Part shown: positions 16,013 through 25,617 of the stretch, piece by piece
Layout of the letters: each line of letters opens with the position of its first letter
Position numbering within the stretch: the first letter of the stretch is position 1
Assembly (NCBI RefSeq): GCF_012912105.1
Contig: NZ_QMEA01000038.1
Coordinates: forward strand, 1 to 46,858
Source: Brasilonema sp. UFV-L1
Lineage (GTDB): Bacteria > Cyanobacteriota > Cyanobacteriia > Cyanobacteriales > Nostocaceae
Reading direction: 5' to 3'
DNA length: 46,858 nucleotides
The notes under the pieces: model-generated
The model's input: the letters and a program-made list of their open reading frames with translations, nothing else
Database searches by the model: none
Told to the model about the DNA's origin: nothing
Program-made: the position numbers and the translations under genes

Positions 16013-17476
16013 TTACCCTACACCAATAATGCAACCAGAGCGTGGAGGAACACCTAAAGTAAGATTCCTAGATTCTCCCTCAACACTCCACTCTACCTGT
16101 GCAGCACCATATAAAAGCTTATTCGGTTGAGTTTTCAAACTTGCGATGTCAACATCTCCTTTTGCCTCAGCAGTACCAACGTTCACTGCAATTATCAATT
16201 CTTCTGTTTCCAAAACTCGCGTAAAGATATAGAGTCCTCCTTGAGCACATAAGACTTTGTAATCACCTGTACGTAAACATGGATAAGCGTGTCTTATGGC
16301 AATTAATTCGCGGTGAGTCTTGAAAATTTGCCTATCCCAGGTAGCTTCTAGTGGAAAACCACGACGAGAGTCTGGATCTATAGCTCCTGGTAAACCAACC
16401 TCATCACCATAATAAACGCTGGGAGCACCAGGAAAGGTCAGCAGCAGTAAAGTTGCTAATTCCACACTTGCTTGATCACCACCAGCGATCGTCATCAACC
16501 GTGCTGTATCGTGACTAGCAAGCAGATTTAATTGAGTCAGTTGAATCTCCCAAGGGTAAAGTTGCAGAAGTTCTTGCATTTTCTGTGCATACTCAGCGGC
16601 GAACAATGGTGGGTAGGGTTTGTAGTCGCGGCTTTGCACTTGTTCCATAACAACGCGATCGCCTGCGCTAAAAGCAATAGTAGGTCCTGCAAACAGATAA
16701 TTCATCACCCCATCGAATTGAGTCCCATCCAACCACTCACGCGAATCTCCCCAAACTTCACCGACAATATAAGCATCGGGATTAATCGCTTTGACTCGCT
16801 GACGGAATTCTTGCCAAAAACCAGGAGTTTTAATTTCAAAAGGCACATCTAACCGCCAACCGTCAATCCCAAATTTTATCCAATATTCGGCGATTTCCAT
16901 AATATATTCTTTGACTTCCGGGTTATCATGATTAAACGCTGGCAGCGCCCGATTATCTGCCCAACCGACATAATTAGCAGGAAACTCACCATTGTAAGGA
17001 GAAAGTGGCCAGTCTTCTATTTTGAACCAATTCACCCAAGGTGAATAAGGACCATTTTCTAAAACATCATGGAAAAAGAAAAATCCACGACTAGAATGGT
17101 TAAACACTCCATCGAGAACAACTTTGATATTACGCTTGTGAGCAGCGTCTAGCAATTCCTTAAAAGCTGGGTTACCACCAAGCATTGGATCTACTTGATA
17201 ATAATCATGCGTATGATAGCGGTGGTTGCTAGCCGACTGAAAGATAGGCGTAAAGTAAATGGCATTAATTCCTAAATCCTGTATGTAGTCTAACTGCTCT
17301 AGAACCCCCCACAAATCTCCTCCTTTGTAACCTTGGAGTGTGGGCGTAGCTTCCCAATCCTCCCAACGAGCATTGTGTAAAAGTTGTTTGCGAGGTTGCT
17401 TGCTTTTGGCAAACCGATCTGGAAAGATTTGGTAAAAAACAGCGTGTTTAACCCAGTCTGGTGTTTGAATCTGCAT
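16013..17476 (-). CDS. Glycoside hydrolase family 13 alpha-amylase/neopullulanase-like enzyme
   Basis: A 487-aa retaining alpha-glucan hydrolase or transglycosidase. ATG 17476 (MQIQTPDWVKHAVFYQIFPDRFA) is preferred over a GTG three codons upstream. The GH13 conserved regions are complete: region I DGVFNHSS (about residue 122-129), region II GWRLDVPFEI with nucleophile Asp210, region III VGEVWGD with acid/base Glu240, and region IV LLASHDTAR with Asp323. Region IV has SHD where many members have NHD. There is no signal peptide and no N-terminal carbohydrate-binding domain, so it probably acts in the cytoplasm on glycogen-derived maltodextrins. The C-terminal beta domain is present. The exact specificity (cyclomaltodextrinase, neopullulanase or alpha-amylase) cannot be read from motifs alone. 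Confidence 0.9.
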   Translation of the reverse strand: MQIQTPDWVKHAVFYQIFPDRFAKSKQPRKQLLHNARWEDWEATPTLQGYKGGDLWGVLEQLDYIQDLGINAIYFTPIFQSASNHRYHTHDYYQVDPMLGGNPAFKELLDAAHKRNIKVVLDGVFNHSSRGFFFFHDVLENGPYSPWVNWFKIEDWPLSPYNGEFPANYVGWADNRALPAFNHDNPEVKEYIMEIAEYWIKFGIDGWRLDVPFEIKTPGFWQEFRQRVKAINPDAYIVGEVWGDSREWLDGTQFDGVMNYLFAGPTIAFSAGDRVVMEQVQSRDYKPYPPLFAAEYAQKMQELLQLYPWEIQLTQLNLLASHDTARLMTIAGGDQASVELATLLLLTFPGAPSVYYGDEVGLPGAIDPDSRRGFPLEATWDRQIFKTHRELIAIRHAYPCLRTGDYKVLCAQGGLYIFTRVLETEELIIAVNVGTAEAKGDVDIASLKTQPNKLLYGAAQVEWSVEGESRNLTLGVPPRSGCIIGVG

Positions 17477-17644
17477 GAATGACACTCTATGACTCCACAG
17501 CCATAGTTGCAGATATCAGGCTGCTTACGACTCACACTTATGATAGAAAATTTAACGCTTCTTCACAATGCTGGTAAACTTGCTGGATTTTCCACTTCCT
17601 CATTTTTTGATATCCTTTGTCTAGGATATACTGTTAATTTACCA

Positions 17645-17965
17645 TTAATGTGGAGAAACAAGCCTCAGTCCGATCACACCTGTGATGATCAAGCCCATAC
17701 AAATGAGGCGGCGCGCTTCAAGAGGCTCTTGAAACAAAACTGTACCTAATACAATTGTACCAACAGCGCCTATACCTGTCCAAACAGTGTAGGCAGTACC
17801 CACTGGTAGTGTACGCAGGGCTCTAGACAGAAAGGTGAAGCTCAGTAACATAAAAACAATAGTAATAACACTGGCACCAAACTTAGTGAATCCTTGTGCA
17901 TACTTAAGACTAATTGCCCACCCTACCTCAAGTAAACCAGCAATTAGAAGATAGATCCACGCCAT
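17645..17965 (-). CDS. SMR family transporter, Gdx/SugE-like (guanidinium exporter type)
   Basis: A 106-aa small multidrug resistance protein with four membrane helices. ATG 17965 follows a good GGGAGAAG ribosome-binding site; the longer frame adds a charged MLMYREKR stretch that is unlikely. Glu13 in [17 protein letters not shown] is the proton/substrate-coupling glutamate, and [19 protein letters not shown] is the signature helix 3 region. The LKYAQGF and WTGIGAVG details fit the Gdx (formerly SugE) subtype, whose known substrate is guanidinium, rather than the EmrE multidrug subtype. No guanidine riboswitch was recognisable upstream. The gene is monocistronic as far as can be seen. Confidence 0.87.
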   Translation of the reverse strand: MAWIYLLIAGLLEVGWAISLKYAQGFTKFGASVITIVFMLLSFTFLSRALRTLPVGTAYTVWTGIGAVGTIVLGTVLFQEPLEARRLICMGLIITGVIGLRLVSPH

Positions 17966-18092
17966 ACGCTTCTCCCTATACATTAGCAATCACTTAAAAC
18001 TGAGGAGTTTCTATCCGAGTCATAGTAGGGATACTTTGGTCAATGAGTTCAGTATTTTATGTAATTAAAATAACATAATATTCTCTTGTTGT

Positions 18093-18413
18093 CTATAACT
18101 CTATCTGTCTCATAATTTCAGTTTCAGACTTCCAAAGACATGCTGGCAATCGCCAATAAAAACCATTTTCCCGCTCCATGAGCTGATAACCAATCAGTTC
18201 CCGTCGTAATGTCGCATGGTCACAGTGATGACGCCCGATAATTTCGTTCACTTGACGTTCCGTGTAAGTCACCTCTTGCTCAAATTTTCTGATTAACCAC
18301 CTGAGTACAACTAAGCGTTTTTTGCGAGAAGCAGGAATCTTTATGAGACGCGTGCCATCAAGATAATTTTTAAGTACTTTTTCTTCCCATGCTTCTATTT
18401 TGACATTTCTCAT
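18093..18413 (-). CDS. DUF2087 domain-containing protein (putative DNA-binding)
   Basis: A 106-aa protein. ATG 18413 is chosen because AGGA sits 7 nt before it; the longer frame uses a TTG. The DUF2087 pattern is clear: KNYLDGTRLIKIPASRKKR, VVLRWLIRKFEQEVTYTERQVNEII, and HHCDHATLRRELIGYQLMER followed by YWR. The fold of this family is a helical, winged-helix-like domain often found fused to or beside transcriptional regulators. The function of stand-alone members is not established. Nothing nearby suggests a partner. The coding strand is convergent with nothing and lies upstream of a long non-coding gap. Confidence 0.8.
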   Translation of the reverse strand: MRNVKIEAWEEKVLKNYLDGTRLIKIPASRKKRLVVLRWLIRKFEQEVTYTERQVNEIIGRHHCDHATLRRELIGYQLMERENGFYWRLPACLWKSETEIMRQIEL

Positions 18414-18973
18414 TTGTTGCATCCTGCACTCTAAAATATCAATGCCTAAGCACAAGAAAAATCTGGCGCTATATGAGCGTTAAGGTGTTGGAAAATTTGA
18501 GAACAATATGTTACAGAGAATCAGTTAGGATTGTTTTTGCTATCTATAATTTTAGATCAGGTTATGTCAGGACCTTATGGCACTCCGAATTTTCAGTGAA
18601 TTGAAAAATGTATTGAAAATTACACTTGTTTCATGAACTTTCACAGGGTGATTTATGCAGGAGCATGGAAGCCCATTATAATTCCTTAGATTTGTTCAAA
18701 TTTGACCACAATTTTGTCTTAAACTGCGTCCGGTGAAACAGTATCTCATGCTCCAAGTTAGGTAAAATCATTTATCATCTTAATTTTTACAAGGCAAACT
18801 GGCTACCTCACCACTTAACCACAGTTACTTGGTGTGTATCCACAGAAGACGTTATGTTACATTAACCACTGGAATAACCAGTTTCTTACATAACTATAGT
18901 AGATACACTAACTTGAGCAATTGCCTTGACTTAACTTAACGTAGGTATGCAATACTGCGCCGCAGGAATGCAA
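18414..18973. other. Non-coding region upstream of the WD40 gene
   Basis: About 560 AT-rich bases between divergent genes. No ORF, palindromic repeat or strong promoter pair was recognised. It presumably contains the promoters of the DUF2087 gene and the WD40 gene. Confidence 0.5.
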
Positions 18974-20734
18974 ATGGATTGGATTAGCTTACTCAAAGCT
19001 CAACAAGCTGATTTCCTTCAAAGAGTCAAAAAACCTAAGACTTATGATCTGTCTTTGCTGGAAAGTCAAGTCAAAGGTTGCCACAGCGAAATTATGGCAT
19101 TTTGGGGTGAACCATTGGCAAAACTGCTTGATATGACTCGCCAACAAGCAGAAATTATTGCCAAAAATCCCCCTCCTACACCGCCTGAATATCCTGAACC
19201 TCCTGACTGGGCTATTCCCTTTACAACATACTTTCAGCAGCAAGCAGAAGATTATCTTTTGCGAGAGCAAATTGTTGACCGGGTGATAGGCGATCGCCTG
19301 GCTAAGCAAGTGAAAAAAGTGGCACAAGATACCTTGAACAATATAGTTCTAGATGACGAAGGAAATTTACGTGGTGAAAGCAAATTTTCCTACGTGCTTG
19401 CAAGTAACCCCAAAGTCAGTCTTCAAGTTTATGCTGCGGATGGAGAAAGTTTTAACAGTATTAAGAAAGATAAAGTGAGATGGTCTGTTACACAAGAGGA
19501 TATAAAAAATCACCAAGTCTTAATATTTCTATGTTTGTTTTATCCATTTACTGGTCAAAGAGGTTACGAAAAGCAGGCGGTGATGGCAGGATTTTTACCT
19601 ACAAATCAAATTGAATTTAGTGAGCCAAAACTGTATATCACGCCAAGTCAATTGTTATATACTGGAGGACTGAGTTGGTATTTAGAATCACTAAATACTC
19701 AAAAAGACAAGCTACGAGTCTTGAATGCAATTACGATCACAGAGTCAACTCAAACTCTACCACCAGACCATCCTCTCAAGGCAATAGTAGGTGATTGGGA
19801 ATGCTGGCAGACGTTAAAAGGACATACCAGAGGAATAAATTGCTTAGCGTTCAGTCACAGAGGTAGTAATGGGAATGCCTCTCCTCTTGTCGCAAGTGGT
19901 AGTCGTGGAGAGACAAAACTATGGGATTTAACCAAAGGTGAGTTGATAGGGACATTATCTGAACATCCTTGGATTTTATCTGGGTTAGTTGATGAAGTGA
20001 ATTCCCTGGCTTTCAGTCCAGATGGACAGACATTAGTCAGTGCTGGTGCAGACTCGACAATTAAACTTTGGCACGTTGGGGCACAAGATTTGATTGATAT
20101 TTTGCACAAGCATAATGGGATGGTGCGGTGTGTAGCCTTTACCCCAAATGGACGAATGTTAGCAACTGGGGGGGATGATAGAACAATTATGTTTTGGGAC
20201 TTGATGCAGCGTCAGGTTGCTATTGCCCTATCTTTAGAAGATACAGCTGCCCATTCACTTGCTTTGAGTCCAGATGGACAAACTCTAGTCACCGGGAGTT
20301 ACCGTAAAATCAAAGTTTGGCGTCTATGCCAACAAGAAGGTAAAATACCTTTGGTTCCTGAGTTGCTACACTCGTTTACAGGTCACTCCCATATTGTTCG
20401 TTCCTTGGCTGTGAGTACAGACGGCAAACTTTTGGTTAGCGGTAGTCGGGATAAAACAATTAAAATTTGGCACTTAGAGAATGGAGAATTACTTCGCACT
20501 CTGAATGGACACAGGGATGGAGTGTATGCTATTGGGTTAAGTCCCGATGGACAAATTATCGCCAGTGGCAGTGCAGATAAAACGATTAAATTGTGGCATA
20601 TAGAAACGGGAGAACTACTAGCTACATTTACAGGTCATACGCATACGGTAACAGCACTAGCTTTTACTGCTTCCGGGGAACTTTTGGTGAGTGGGAGTTT
20701 GGATAAGACGATTAAAATTTGGCAGCGGAGTTGA
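18974..20734 (+). CDS. WD40 repeat protein with a cyanobacterial N-terminal domain
   Basis: About 586 aa from ATG 18974 (MDWISLLKAQQADF), which has AGGA six bases upstream; in-frame ATGs at 18947 and 18968 are alternatives. Residues 1 to about 270 form an N-terminal domain I do not recognise by name, with a proline-rich PPPTPPEYPEPPDW segment. The rest folds as a beta-propeller with about seven WD40 blades (GHTRGINCLAFS, SPDGQTLVSAGADSTIKLW, HNGMVRCVAFTPNGRM, GHSHIVRSLAVS, SGSRDKTIKIW, GHRDGVYAIGLSPDG, SGSLDKTIKIW). Such propellers are protein-interaction platforms, common in filamentous cyanobacteria. No signal peptide was seen, so it is probably cytoplasmic. The partner is unknown. Confidence 0.87.
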   Translation: MDWISLLKAQQADFLQRVKKPKTYDLSLLESQVKGCHSEIMAFWGEPLAKLLDMTRQQAEIIAKNPPPTPPEYPEPPDWAIPFTTYFQQQAEDYLLREQIVDRVIGDRLAKQVKKVAQDTLNNIVLDDEGNLRGESKFSYVLASNPKVSLQVYAADGESFNSIKKDKVRWSVTQEDIKNHQVLIFLCLFYPFTGQRGYEKQAVMAGFLPTNQIEFSEPKLYITPSQLLYTGGLSWYLESLNTQKDKLRVLNAITITESTQTLPPDHPLKAIVGDWECWQTLKGHTRGINCLAFSHRGSNGNASPLVASGSRGETKLWDLTKGELIGTLSEHPWILSGLVDEVNSLAFSPDGQTLVSAGADSTIKLWHVGAQDLIDILHKHNGMVRCVAFTPNGRMLATGGDDRTIMFWDLMQRQVAIALSLEDTAAHSLALSPDGQTLVTGSYRKIKVWRLCQQEGKIPLVPELLHSFTGHSHIVRSLAVSTDGKLLVSGSRDKTIKIWHLENGELLRTLNGHRDGVYAIGLSPDGQIIASGSADKTIKLWHIETGELLATFTGHTHTVTALAFTASGELLVSGSLDKTIKIWQRS

Positions 20735-20753
20735 AAGGATTTTCGATGCTAAA

Positions 20754-20794
20754 TTGTAGAGGCGTGAAGCGCAAAGTTTCTCACGTCTCTACAA
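20754..20794. repeat. TGTAGAG-family palindromic repeat
   Basis: Arms TTGTAGAGGCGTGA (20754-20767) and TCACGTCTCTACAA (20781-20794) pair over 14 bp with one wobble and a 13-nt loop. It lies between the WD40 and phosphotransferase genes and may act as a terminator. It is the same family as 8269-8298 and 45809-45838. Confidence 0.75.
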
Positions 20795-20807
20795 CTGTGA
20801 TTCTCAT

Positions 20808-21755
20808 ATGACAAATGATATTGTGAAGGCAGCTCTTGCAGAATATAACTTAGAACAAACCAACGCTTCTTTATTAAGAAGTTTAGGTAACTCAACATAT
20901 AAAGTTGTTGCTAATGATGAGAAATGTTTTTCCTTAAGAATCTATTCACCAGATAACTTTGACGAAGCTCAAGTTTCTTCCGAATTAACTTGGCTGCGTT
21001 TCCTATTCTCAAAAAATAGTATACTCGTTCCAAATCCTGTAAGAAATAAACAAGGAAATTTCATTACAAATCTTCATCTTAAAGATAGTGAAAGCTTGTG
21101 GCTGTGCTGCTTGTTTGACTGGGTTGAAGGACAAGAATCTAGCAAGAACCTTTCCTCAAAATTGATAGAGAATATAGGTGAGACAATAGCACATCTTCAC
21201 TCTTATTCCCGGAGTTTCCATCCACCTGCTGGATTTAAACGCAAAAGTTATGATGCAAATTGGCTGAGAAAGCACTCTTCTTGGATACGTAATGCCTATA
21301 CTGAACTTAGTGAAAATGAGTGTCAGTTATTATTGCAAGCCATAGAAAGAATTTACTCTGAAATGGTCACACTTGGAGAAAGCAATCAATACTTTGGCTT
21401 AATTCATTCTGACTTGCATTTTGGCAATTTTATAGTGAATTCAGAGAAAGTTCAAGTTATAGATTTTGATGAGTGCGGCTGGGGATTTTATCTATTTGAT
21501 ATAGCCGGAACTCTCATGGAAATTATAGATGAGCCAAGTCAATACCCAATTTTTCGAGAATGTCTACTCAAAGGTTATGAGAAGCTATCTCCCTTGCCTC
21601 TGACTCACATACAACAAATAGAAATTTTTATGGCAGCCCAAGGTCTAGCTTTTTTACAATGGGTCTTTCTAGCTAAAAATCCAGAAGTTCGTCAACAAAA
21701 AATGAAATGGGTTCCTGAGATAATAGAACGCATTGAAGAGTTTATTTCAGCTTGA
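20808..21755 (+). CDS. APH/choline-kinase-like phosphotransferase
   Basis: A 315-aa protein-kinase-like fold enzyme of the aminoglycoside phosphotransferase family (SrkA/homoserine-kinase-II-like). The N-lobe has a GNSTYKVV nucleotide-binding loop (about residues 27-34) and the FSLRIY strand with Arg in place of the usual Lys region. The C-lobe contains the catalytic loop LIHSDLHFGNFIV (Asp, His, Asn) and the metal-binding VIDFDECGWGFYLFDIA. All catalytic residues expected of an active kinase are present. Family members phosphorylate aminoglycosides, choline, homoserine or proteins; the substrate here is unknown. It starts about 70 bp after the WD40 gene, separated by a palindromic repeat. 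Confidence 0.85.
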   Translation: MTNDIVKAALAEYNLEQTNASLLRSLGNSTYKVVANDEKCFSLRIYSPDNFDEAQVSSELTWLRFLFSKNSILVPNPVRNKQGNFITNLHLKDSESLWLCCLFDWVEGQESSKNLSSKLIENIGETIAHLHSYSRSFHPPAGFKRKSYDANWLRKHSSWIRNAYTELSENECQLLLQAIERIYSEMVTLGESNQYFGLIHSDLHFGNFIVNSEKVQVIDFDECGWGFYLFDIAGTLMEIIDEPSQYPIFRECLLKGYEKLSPLPLTHIQQIEIFMAAQGLAFLQWVFLAKNPEVRQQKMKWVPEIIERIEEFISA

Positions 21756-21790
21756 CTAAAAATTAAAAAGAAAAGTGACCCTCGCTTCGC

Positions 21791-21984
21791 TCAAATTCAA
21801 AGTTCAAAATTCAAAATTCAAAAAAAAAGAAAAAAGGATACAAGCCCCTAAATTTATTTATGGAAAATTTAAAGAGATTTTTTCCGAGACGCGCAGCGCA
21901 AGGAAAAAGGCGTCCTTATTTCAAGCCCCTAAATTTATTTTGGTGGTTCTTAATTTTGAACTTTGAATTTTGAATTTTGAATTG
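21791..21984. repeat. MITE-like element with AAAATTC heptamer arrays at both ends
   Basis: The left end (21791-21824) is an array of TCAAAAT/AATTCAA heptamers. The right end (21954-21984) is its inverse (TTTTGAATTTTGAATT). Between them is a 19-bp direct repeat starting CAAGCCCCTAAATTTATT, at 21841 and 21922. No coding capacity. Similar heptamer arrays occur at about 37862-37903 and 42083-42140. Confidence 0.65.
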
Positions 21985-22175
21985 TTTTGACTTGGGGCGG
22001 CACGTTTTTAGAGAAATCTTCCCCAAAAACCTGCAAAGCCTTCCAGACAGAATCTTCCGCCCAGCAAGCTTTGCACCTTGACAATGCGTCGGAGTTGTCA
22101 GTCTCTCCGGAATCGAAAGAGTTGAGATTGTATCATACTTTGTCAGCACATTCTAATTAACTTTGATCATCTATT

Positions 22176-22400
22176 ATGAAACTCAACAAAAATCAACTTG
22201 ATTTACTTGGCACTGTCTTAGGTGTTGTTGCAGGTGTTTCCACAGTCCTCACAACCCAAGGCGTTATTAATCAGAAAGTTGGCGGTAGCGTCAGTGGTAT
22301 TGCTACTGTTTTATTAGGGGTTATTGTCCAAAGACCAACAGATGCAGAGCCAACGACTCAACAAGTAGAACAAGAAGAAGTCAAACAAACAAAAGTTTAA
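22176..22400 (+). CDS. Small two-helix membrane protein, unknown function
   Basis: A 74-aa protein with two hydrophobic stretches (LLGTVLGVVAGVSTVLTTQGVI and SVSGIATVLLGVIV) and a short acidic/glutamine-rich C-terminal tail. The pattern is holin-like or like other conserved small cyanobacterial membrane proteins, but the family is not known to me by name. It is followed by a strong bidirectional hairpin shared with the convergent ftsH gene. Confidence 0.65.
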   Translation: MKLNKNQLDLLGTVLGVVAGVSTVLTTQGVINQKVGGSVSGIATVLLGVIVQRPTDAEPTTQQVEQEEVKQTKV

Positions 22401-22502
22401 TGAATGATTGCAAAGGAGCGCAGCGCCTTGACAAACAATTGGGCGATCATTTAATAACTACTTTTATCAATAAAACTATCTTTATTGGACTTCTTATATA
22501 AA

Positions 22503-22538
22503 AAAAGCGATCGCTCTTTTAGTAGGGCGATCGCTTTT
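22503..22538. terminator. Bidirectional terminator built on two HIP1 sites
   Basis: AAAAGCGATCGC (22503-22514) and GCGATCGCTTTT (22527-22538) form a perfect 12-bp stem with a 12-nt loop. A/T runs on both outer sides give a U-run in either direction. It lies between the convergent small membrane protein gene and ftsH. Both arms contain the cyanobacterial GCGATCGC octamer. Confidence 0.8.
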
Positions 22539-22568
22539 CAATTATTTCAATAACTTTATACCAACAAA

Positions 22569-24506
22569 TTACACCAGCAAACTTTGCATCAAGGGCTTAT
22601 CTTCCGATAACTTACCCGTCCGCAACCACTCAGCTAGTTCAGCTGGTGCTTTTGCTTGGTTGAGATGTTCGCGCAGTTGTGTACCTTCTAAAATTTCCCT
22701 CTGCAACAGTTCTTGTGCAGTTTGCTCTAGTAAGTCGCGGTTTTCTTGCAAAATACTTAAAGCAATATGATGAGCATTATCCACTATCTGCTTGACCTCG
22801 CGGTCAATTTCTTTTGCCACTTCAGGACTAATTGAACGACGCGGGTTACCATATCCTTCAATAAACTGCTGTTGAACTTTTTCAAATGCCACAGGACCGA
22901 GTTTATCGCTCATACCGTAGACAGTCACGGCGCGTTCTGCAAGATCAGTAGCTTTTTGGATATCGTCACTCGCACCTGTGGATACCTTCCCAAAGACGAT
23001 TTCTTCTGCAGAACGTCCACCCAACAGGATTGCAATGCGACCACGAATTTCGTCTTCTATCATTAAGAAGCGGTCTTCTTCTGGCATTTGAATAGTGTAA
23101 CCTAAGGCTCCAACACCACGAGGGACGACAGAAATTTTCTCTACTTTACCAGCCCCTGGCATCAAAGCACCAATGATAGCGTGACCAACTTCGTGATAAG
23201 CAACAGTCTTTTTCTCAATTTCATTGAGAACACGAGAGCGTTTTTCCAAACCAGCAACAACGCGTTCAATGGCTTCGTTGAAGTCTGCCATGATCACTGC
23301 TTGTCGATTTTGCCGTGCTGCAAGTAGTGCAGCTTCGTTGACAAGATTCGCTAAATCTGCTCCAGCAAATCCAGGTGTCCTGATAGCGATGGTTCCTAAG
23401 TTGACATCATCAGCCAATTTGACATTTCTGGCATGAACTTTGAGAATTGCTTCACGACCAATTTTATCAGGACGATCCACAACAACTTGACGGTCAAAGC
23501 GACCAGGACGACGTAATGCAGGGTCAAGAATTTCAGGACGGTTGGTAGCGGCGATGATGATCACTCCAGTATTAGCATCAAAGCCATCCATTTCAGTTAG
23601 TAACTGGTTGAGGGTTTGTTCTCGTTCATCGTTACCACCCATCATTGCACCACTACCGCGAGATTTACCCAGTGCATCCAATTCATCAATAAAGACGATA
23701 CACGGAGCTTGTTTTTTTGCTTGTTCAAATAAGTCGCGGACTCGTGCAGCACCAACACCAACAAAGAGTTCAATAAATTCAGAACCAGAGATGCTGAAGA
23801 AAGGGACACTCGCTTCACCAGCAATTGCCTTGGCTAGAAGTGTTTTACCTGTTCCTGGAGGTCCTACCAGTAAGACTCCTTTAGGAATTTTCGCACCTAA
23901 ACGGGTGTATTTATCAGCACTTTTAAGAAAGTCAACAATCTCTTCCAGTTCAGCTTTAGCTTCATCTACACCAGCAACATCGAGAAATTTGACACCAGTG
24001 CTACCTTCTGAGTAAATACGAGCTTTACTTTTACCGACTGTCAGTGCTGCAGGACCACCCCCACCTCGATTGAGCAAAAAGCCCCAAATACCAAAGAAAA
24101 TTAATGGTGGTGCAACCCAGCTTAAAAGAGTGCCAATCCAACCATTTTGGTCTGGTGGTGGTGCGGCAAACTCTACCTTATTGTCGCGCAGAATTTTAGG
24201 TAAATCTAGGTCGATTGCCACTGGTGTGGTTGCAAAAACTTGTTCAGAAGGTTTACCATCAGGGGCTTGAGTCTTGAGGGCATACTCAATGCGATCGCCA
24301 CCCACAACCGCCCTATCAACTTTACCTGCTTGTACCTGAGCAATAAAATCGCTATAAGGAACTTGTGGTAATTTAGGACCGAAAAAGCTAGGAACAATCG
24401 CGTTCAGAAGAAAAAGAAGCGTCAACAAAATGAGCAAGCTACCACCAAACTGACGTATTCTTGGTGGTTTCATTTGACGTTTATTATTATTAGTTTCTAC
24501 TGGCAT
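22569..24506 (-). CDS. ftsH: ATP-dependent zinc metalloprotease FtsH
   Basis: A 645-aa membrane-anchored AAA+ protease that degrades damaged membrane and soluble proteins; cyanobacterial FtsH hexamers handle photosystem II repair and iron-stress regulation. N-terminal helix ([15 protein letters not shown], about 24-38), a lumenal/periplasmic domain, and a second helix (about 124-146). The AAA domain has Walker A GPPGTGKT (215-222), Walker B CIVFIDE (269-275) and the second region of homology [20 protein letters not shown]. The protease domain has HEVGH (438-442) and the third zinc ligand in the [14 protein letters not shown] region. Length and motifs are complete. Cyanobacteria carry about four paralogues; which one this is cannot be assigned. 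Confidence 0.96.
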   Translation of the reverse strand: MPVETNNNKRQMKPPRIRQFGGSLLILLTLLFLLNAIVPSFFGPKLPQVPYSDFIAQVQAGKVDRAVVGGDRIEYALKTQAPDGKPSEQVFATTPVAIDLDLPKILRDNKVEFAAPPPDQNGWIGTLLSWVAPPLIFFGIWGFLLNRGGGGPAALTVGKSKARIYSEGSTGVKFLDVAGVDEAKAELEEIVDFLKSADKYTRLGAKIPKGVLLVGPPGTGKTLLAKAIAGEASVPFFSISGSEFIELFVGVGAARVRDLFEQAKKQAPCIVFIDELDALGKSRGSGAMMGGNDEREQTLNQLLTEMDGFDANTGVIIIAATNRPEILDPALRRPGRFDRQVVVDRPDKIGREAILKVHARNVKLADDVNLGTIAIRTPGFAGADLANLVNEAALLAARQNRQAVIMADFNEAIERVVAGLEKRSRVLNEIEKKTVAYHEVGHAIIGALMPGAGKVEKISVVPRGVGALGYTIQMPEEDRFLMIEDEIRGRIAILLGGRSAEEIVFGKVSTGASDDIQKATDLAERAVTVYGMSDKLGPVAFEKVQQQFIEGYGNPRRSISPEVAKEIDREVKQIVDNAHHIALSILQENRDLLEQTAQELLQREILEGTQLREHLNQAKAPAELAEWLRTGKLSEDKPLMQSLLV

Positions 24507-24585
24507 TGTTTGAGCTACCCTCCAATAATTTCTTCTTTATCCTTCTTCATTCGCCTGTTGTTCTCGCAAATGAAAAATGACTATT

Positions 24586-25254
24586 TCACGTTAATAAAAG
24601 AGCAAATAAACCACACAAGGCGATACCATCAAATACACCCGCACCACCAATACTCAGGACTCCTGAACTCATCATTTGAATGTCCTTAAGATGCAGTAAG
24701 TCAGCACCAATTAAAGTTCCAAGAACGCCACTAGCAAAGGCAACTGGAGCCGCATGGCTTGCAGCAAAAACAGAAGCAGATAAAGCCGCAGTTAAAGGAG
24801 CCAGCAATGGATTCATTTGTATGCCTATTCCAGGGACAACACGCGCTGCATAGTAGCTCACAACTGTGACAATAGCTGTCACTGGCAAAATAGCGATCGC
24901 GTTTCCTTGTGTAAATTGATAAAGTGCCAACACAATAGGGATCAAGCCTCCCCCCACATTGAGAGCGATCACAGTCGAACGCTGTACTTTCCCCAGAGGA
25001 ATGCCCCAAAACTCCCTCACCCACAAAGATGCAAAGCTATCTGCCACTGCAATAGATGATTCAGTGCGGTACAGAGGAATATTGATCGTACTGGTCAATA
25101 TCACTAGCGCAAATAATAAAATTGCGATAGAGGGGGAAAGCCCTAATTTTGCAACTGCAATTTCTACCACGTCTACTGCGACAACAAACCAAAGAAAAGG
25201 TAGTAGCAGTAACAACACCAGAAAAAGCAGCAGCGATACTGGTAAGTAAATCAT
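24586..25254 (-). CDS. DUF1614 family membrane protein
   Basis: A 222-aa polytopic membrane protein with about six to seven hydrophobic segments. Typical DUF1614 features: the internal STINIPLYRTES segment, the GGGLIPIVLALYQ helix, and the C-terminal GTLIGADLLHLKDI..SSGVLSIGGAGVFDGI motif. The function of the family is unknown; it occurs in archaea and cyanobacteria. A 9-bp hairpin (25264-25294) lies 9 nt upstream of the start codon in the transcript. The gene lies 80 bp upstream of ftsH in the same direction, so it could be co-transcribed with it. Confidence 0.85.
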   Translation of the reverse strand: MIYLPVSLLLFLVLLLLLPFLWFVVAVDVVEIAVAKLGLSPSIAILLFALVILTSTINIPLYRTESSIAVADSFASLWVREFWGIPLGKVQRSTVIALNVGGGLIPIVLALYQFTQGNAIAILPVTAIVTVVSYYAARVVPGIGIQMNPLLAPLTAALSASVFAASHAAPVAFASGVLGTLIGADLLHLKDIQMMSSGVLSIGGAGVFDGIALCGLFALLLT

Positions 25255-25263
25255 GGCAGTTTA

Positions 25264-25294
25264 CAAGCAGAGTGTTGTCTATATGCTCTGCTTG
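25264..25294. promoter_or_regulatory. Leader hairpin close to the DUF1614 start codon
   Basis: Arms CAAGCAGAG and CTCTGCTTG (25264-25272 and 25286-25294), perfect 9-bp stem. In the minus-strand transcript it ends about 9 nt before the ATG and could affect ribosome access. It could equally be a terminator-type remnant. Role inferred only from position. Confidence 0.35.
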
Positions 25295-25371
25295 CATTTA
25301 TTTTAAATAATGATATGTCTTTTTTTATTTCGTATCTCCCCCCCAGATAGATGTGAATTGCCGTACTTGTT

Positions 25372-25560
25372 ATGCAAAATCAATTTGGATTTGTTTTAAA
25401 AGTGTTTTTTCTCTCCGCTGGACTCTCAGTCTTGATCAAGTACATTTTTCCAAATCTACATATTCCAGCCACAGCAGCCAATGCTCTGATAATTGTTTTT
25501 TTGCCAATCGTTATTGTGACAGGTGTTTTATTGTGGCGATTTCAACAACAGCACAATTAA
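25372..25560 (+). CDS. Small two-helix membrane protein upstream of the AI-2E transporter
   Basis: A 62-aa hydrophobic protein (FGFVLKVFFLSAGLSVLIKY, then ANALIIVFLPIVIVTGVLLW) with a short polar tail. It has two predicted membrane helices and no recognised family. It precedes the AI-2E family transporter by 57 bp on the same strand, so the two are probably one transcript. Length and hydrophobicity suggest an accessory or regulatory membrane peptide, but this is not established. Confidence 0.6.
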   Translation: MQNQFGFVLKVFFLSAGLSVLIKYIFPNLHIPATAANALIIVFLPIVIVTGVLLWRFQQQHN

Positions 25561-25617
25561 CAAAAAATATTTAGTCGGTGACTGCTAAAATCAGCTAACC
25601 TATCTGGAGCAAGAGGA

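Noticed and set aside
17966-18092. Possible guanidine riboswitch upstream of the Gdx/SugE-like gene
   Set aside because: Searched by eye for the ykkC-type, ACGR hairpin and class III patterns; none is present.
23542-24015. Long antisense open frame (157 aa) opposite ftsH
   Set aside because: A shadow of the strongly conserved FtsH frame; composition is Ser/Pro-rich with no domain and no ribosome-binding site.
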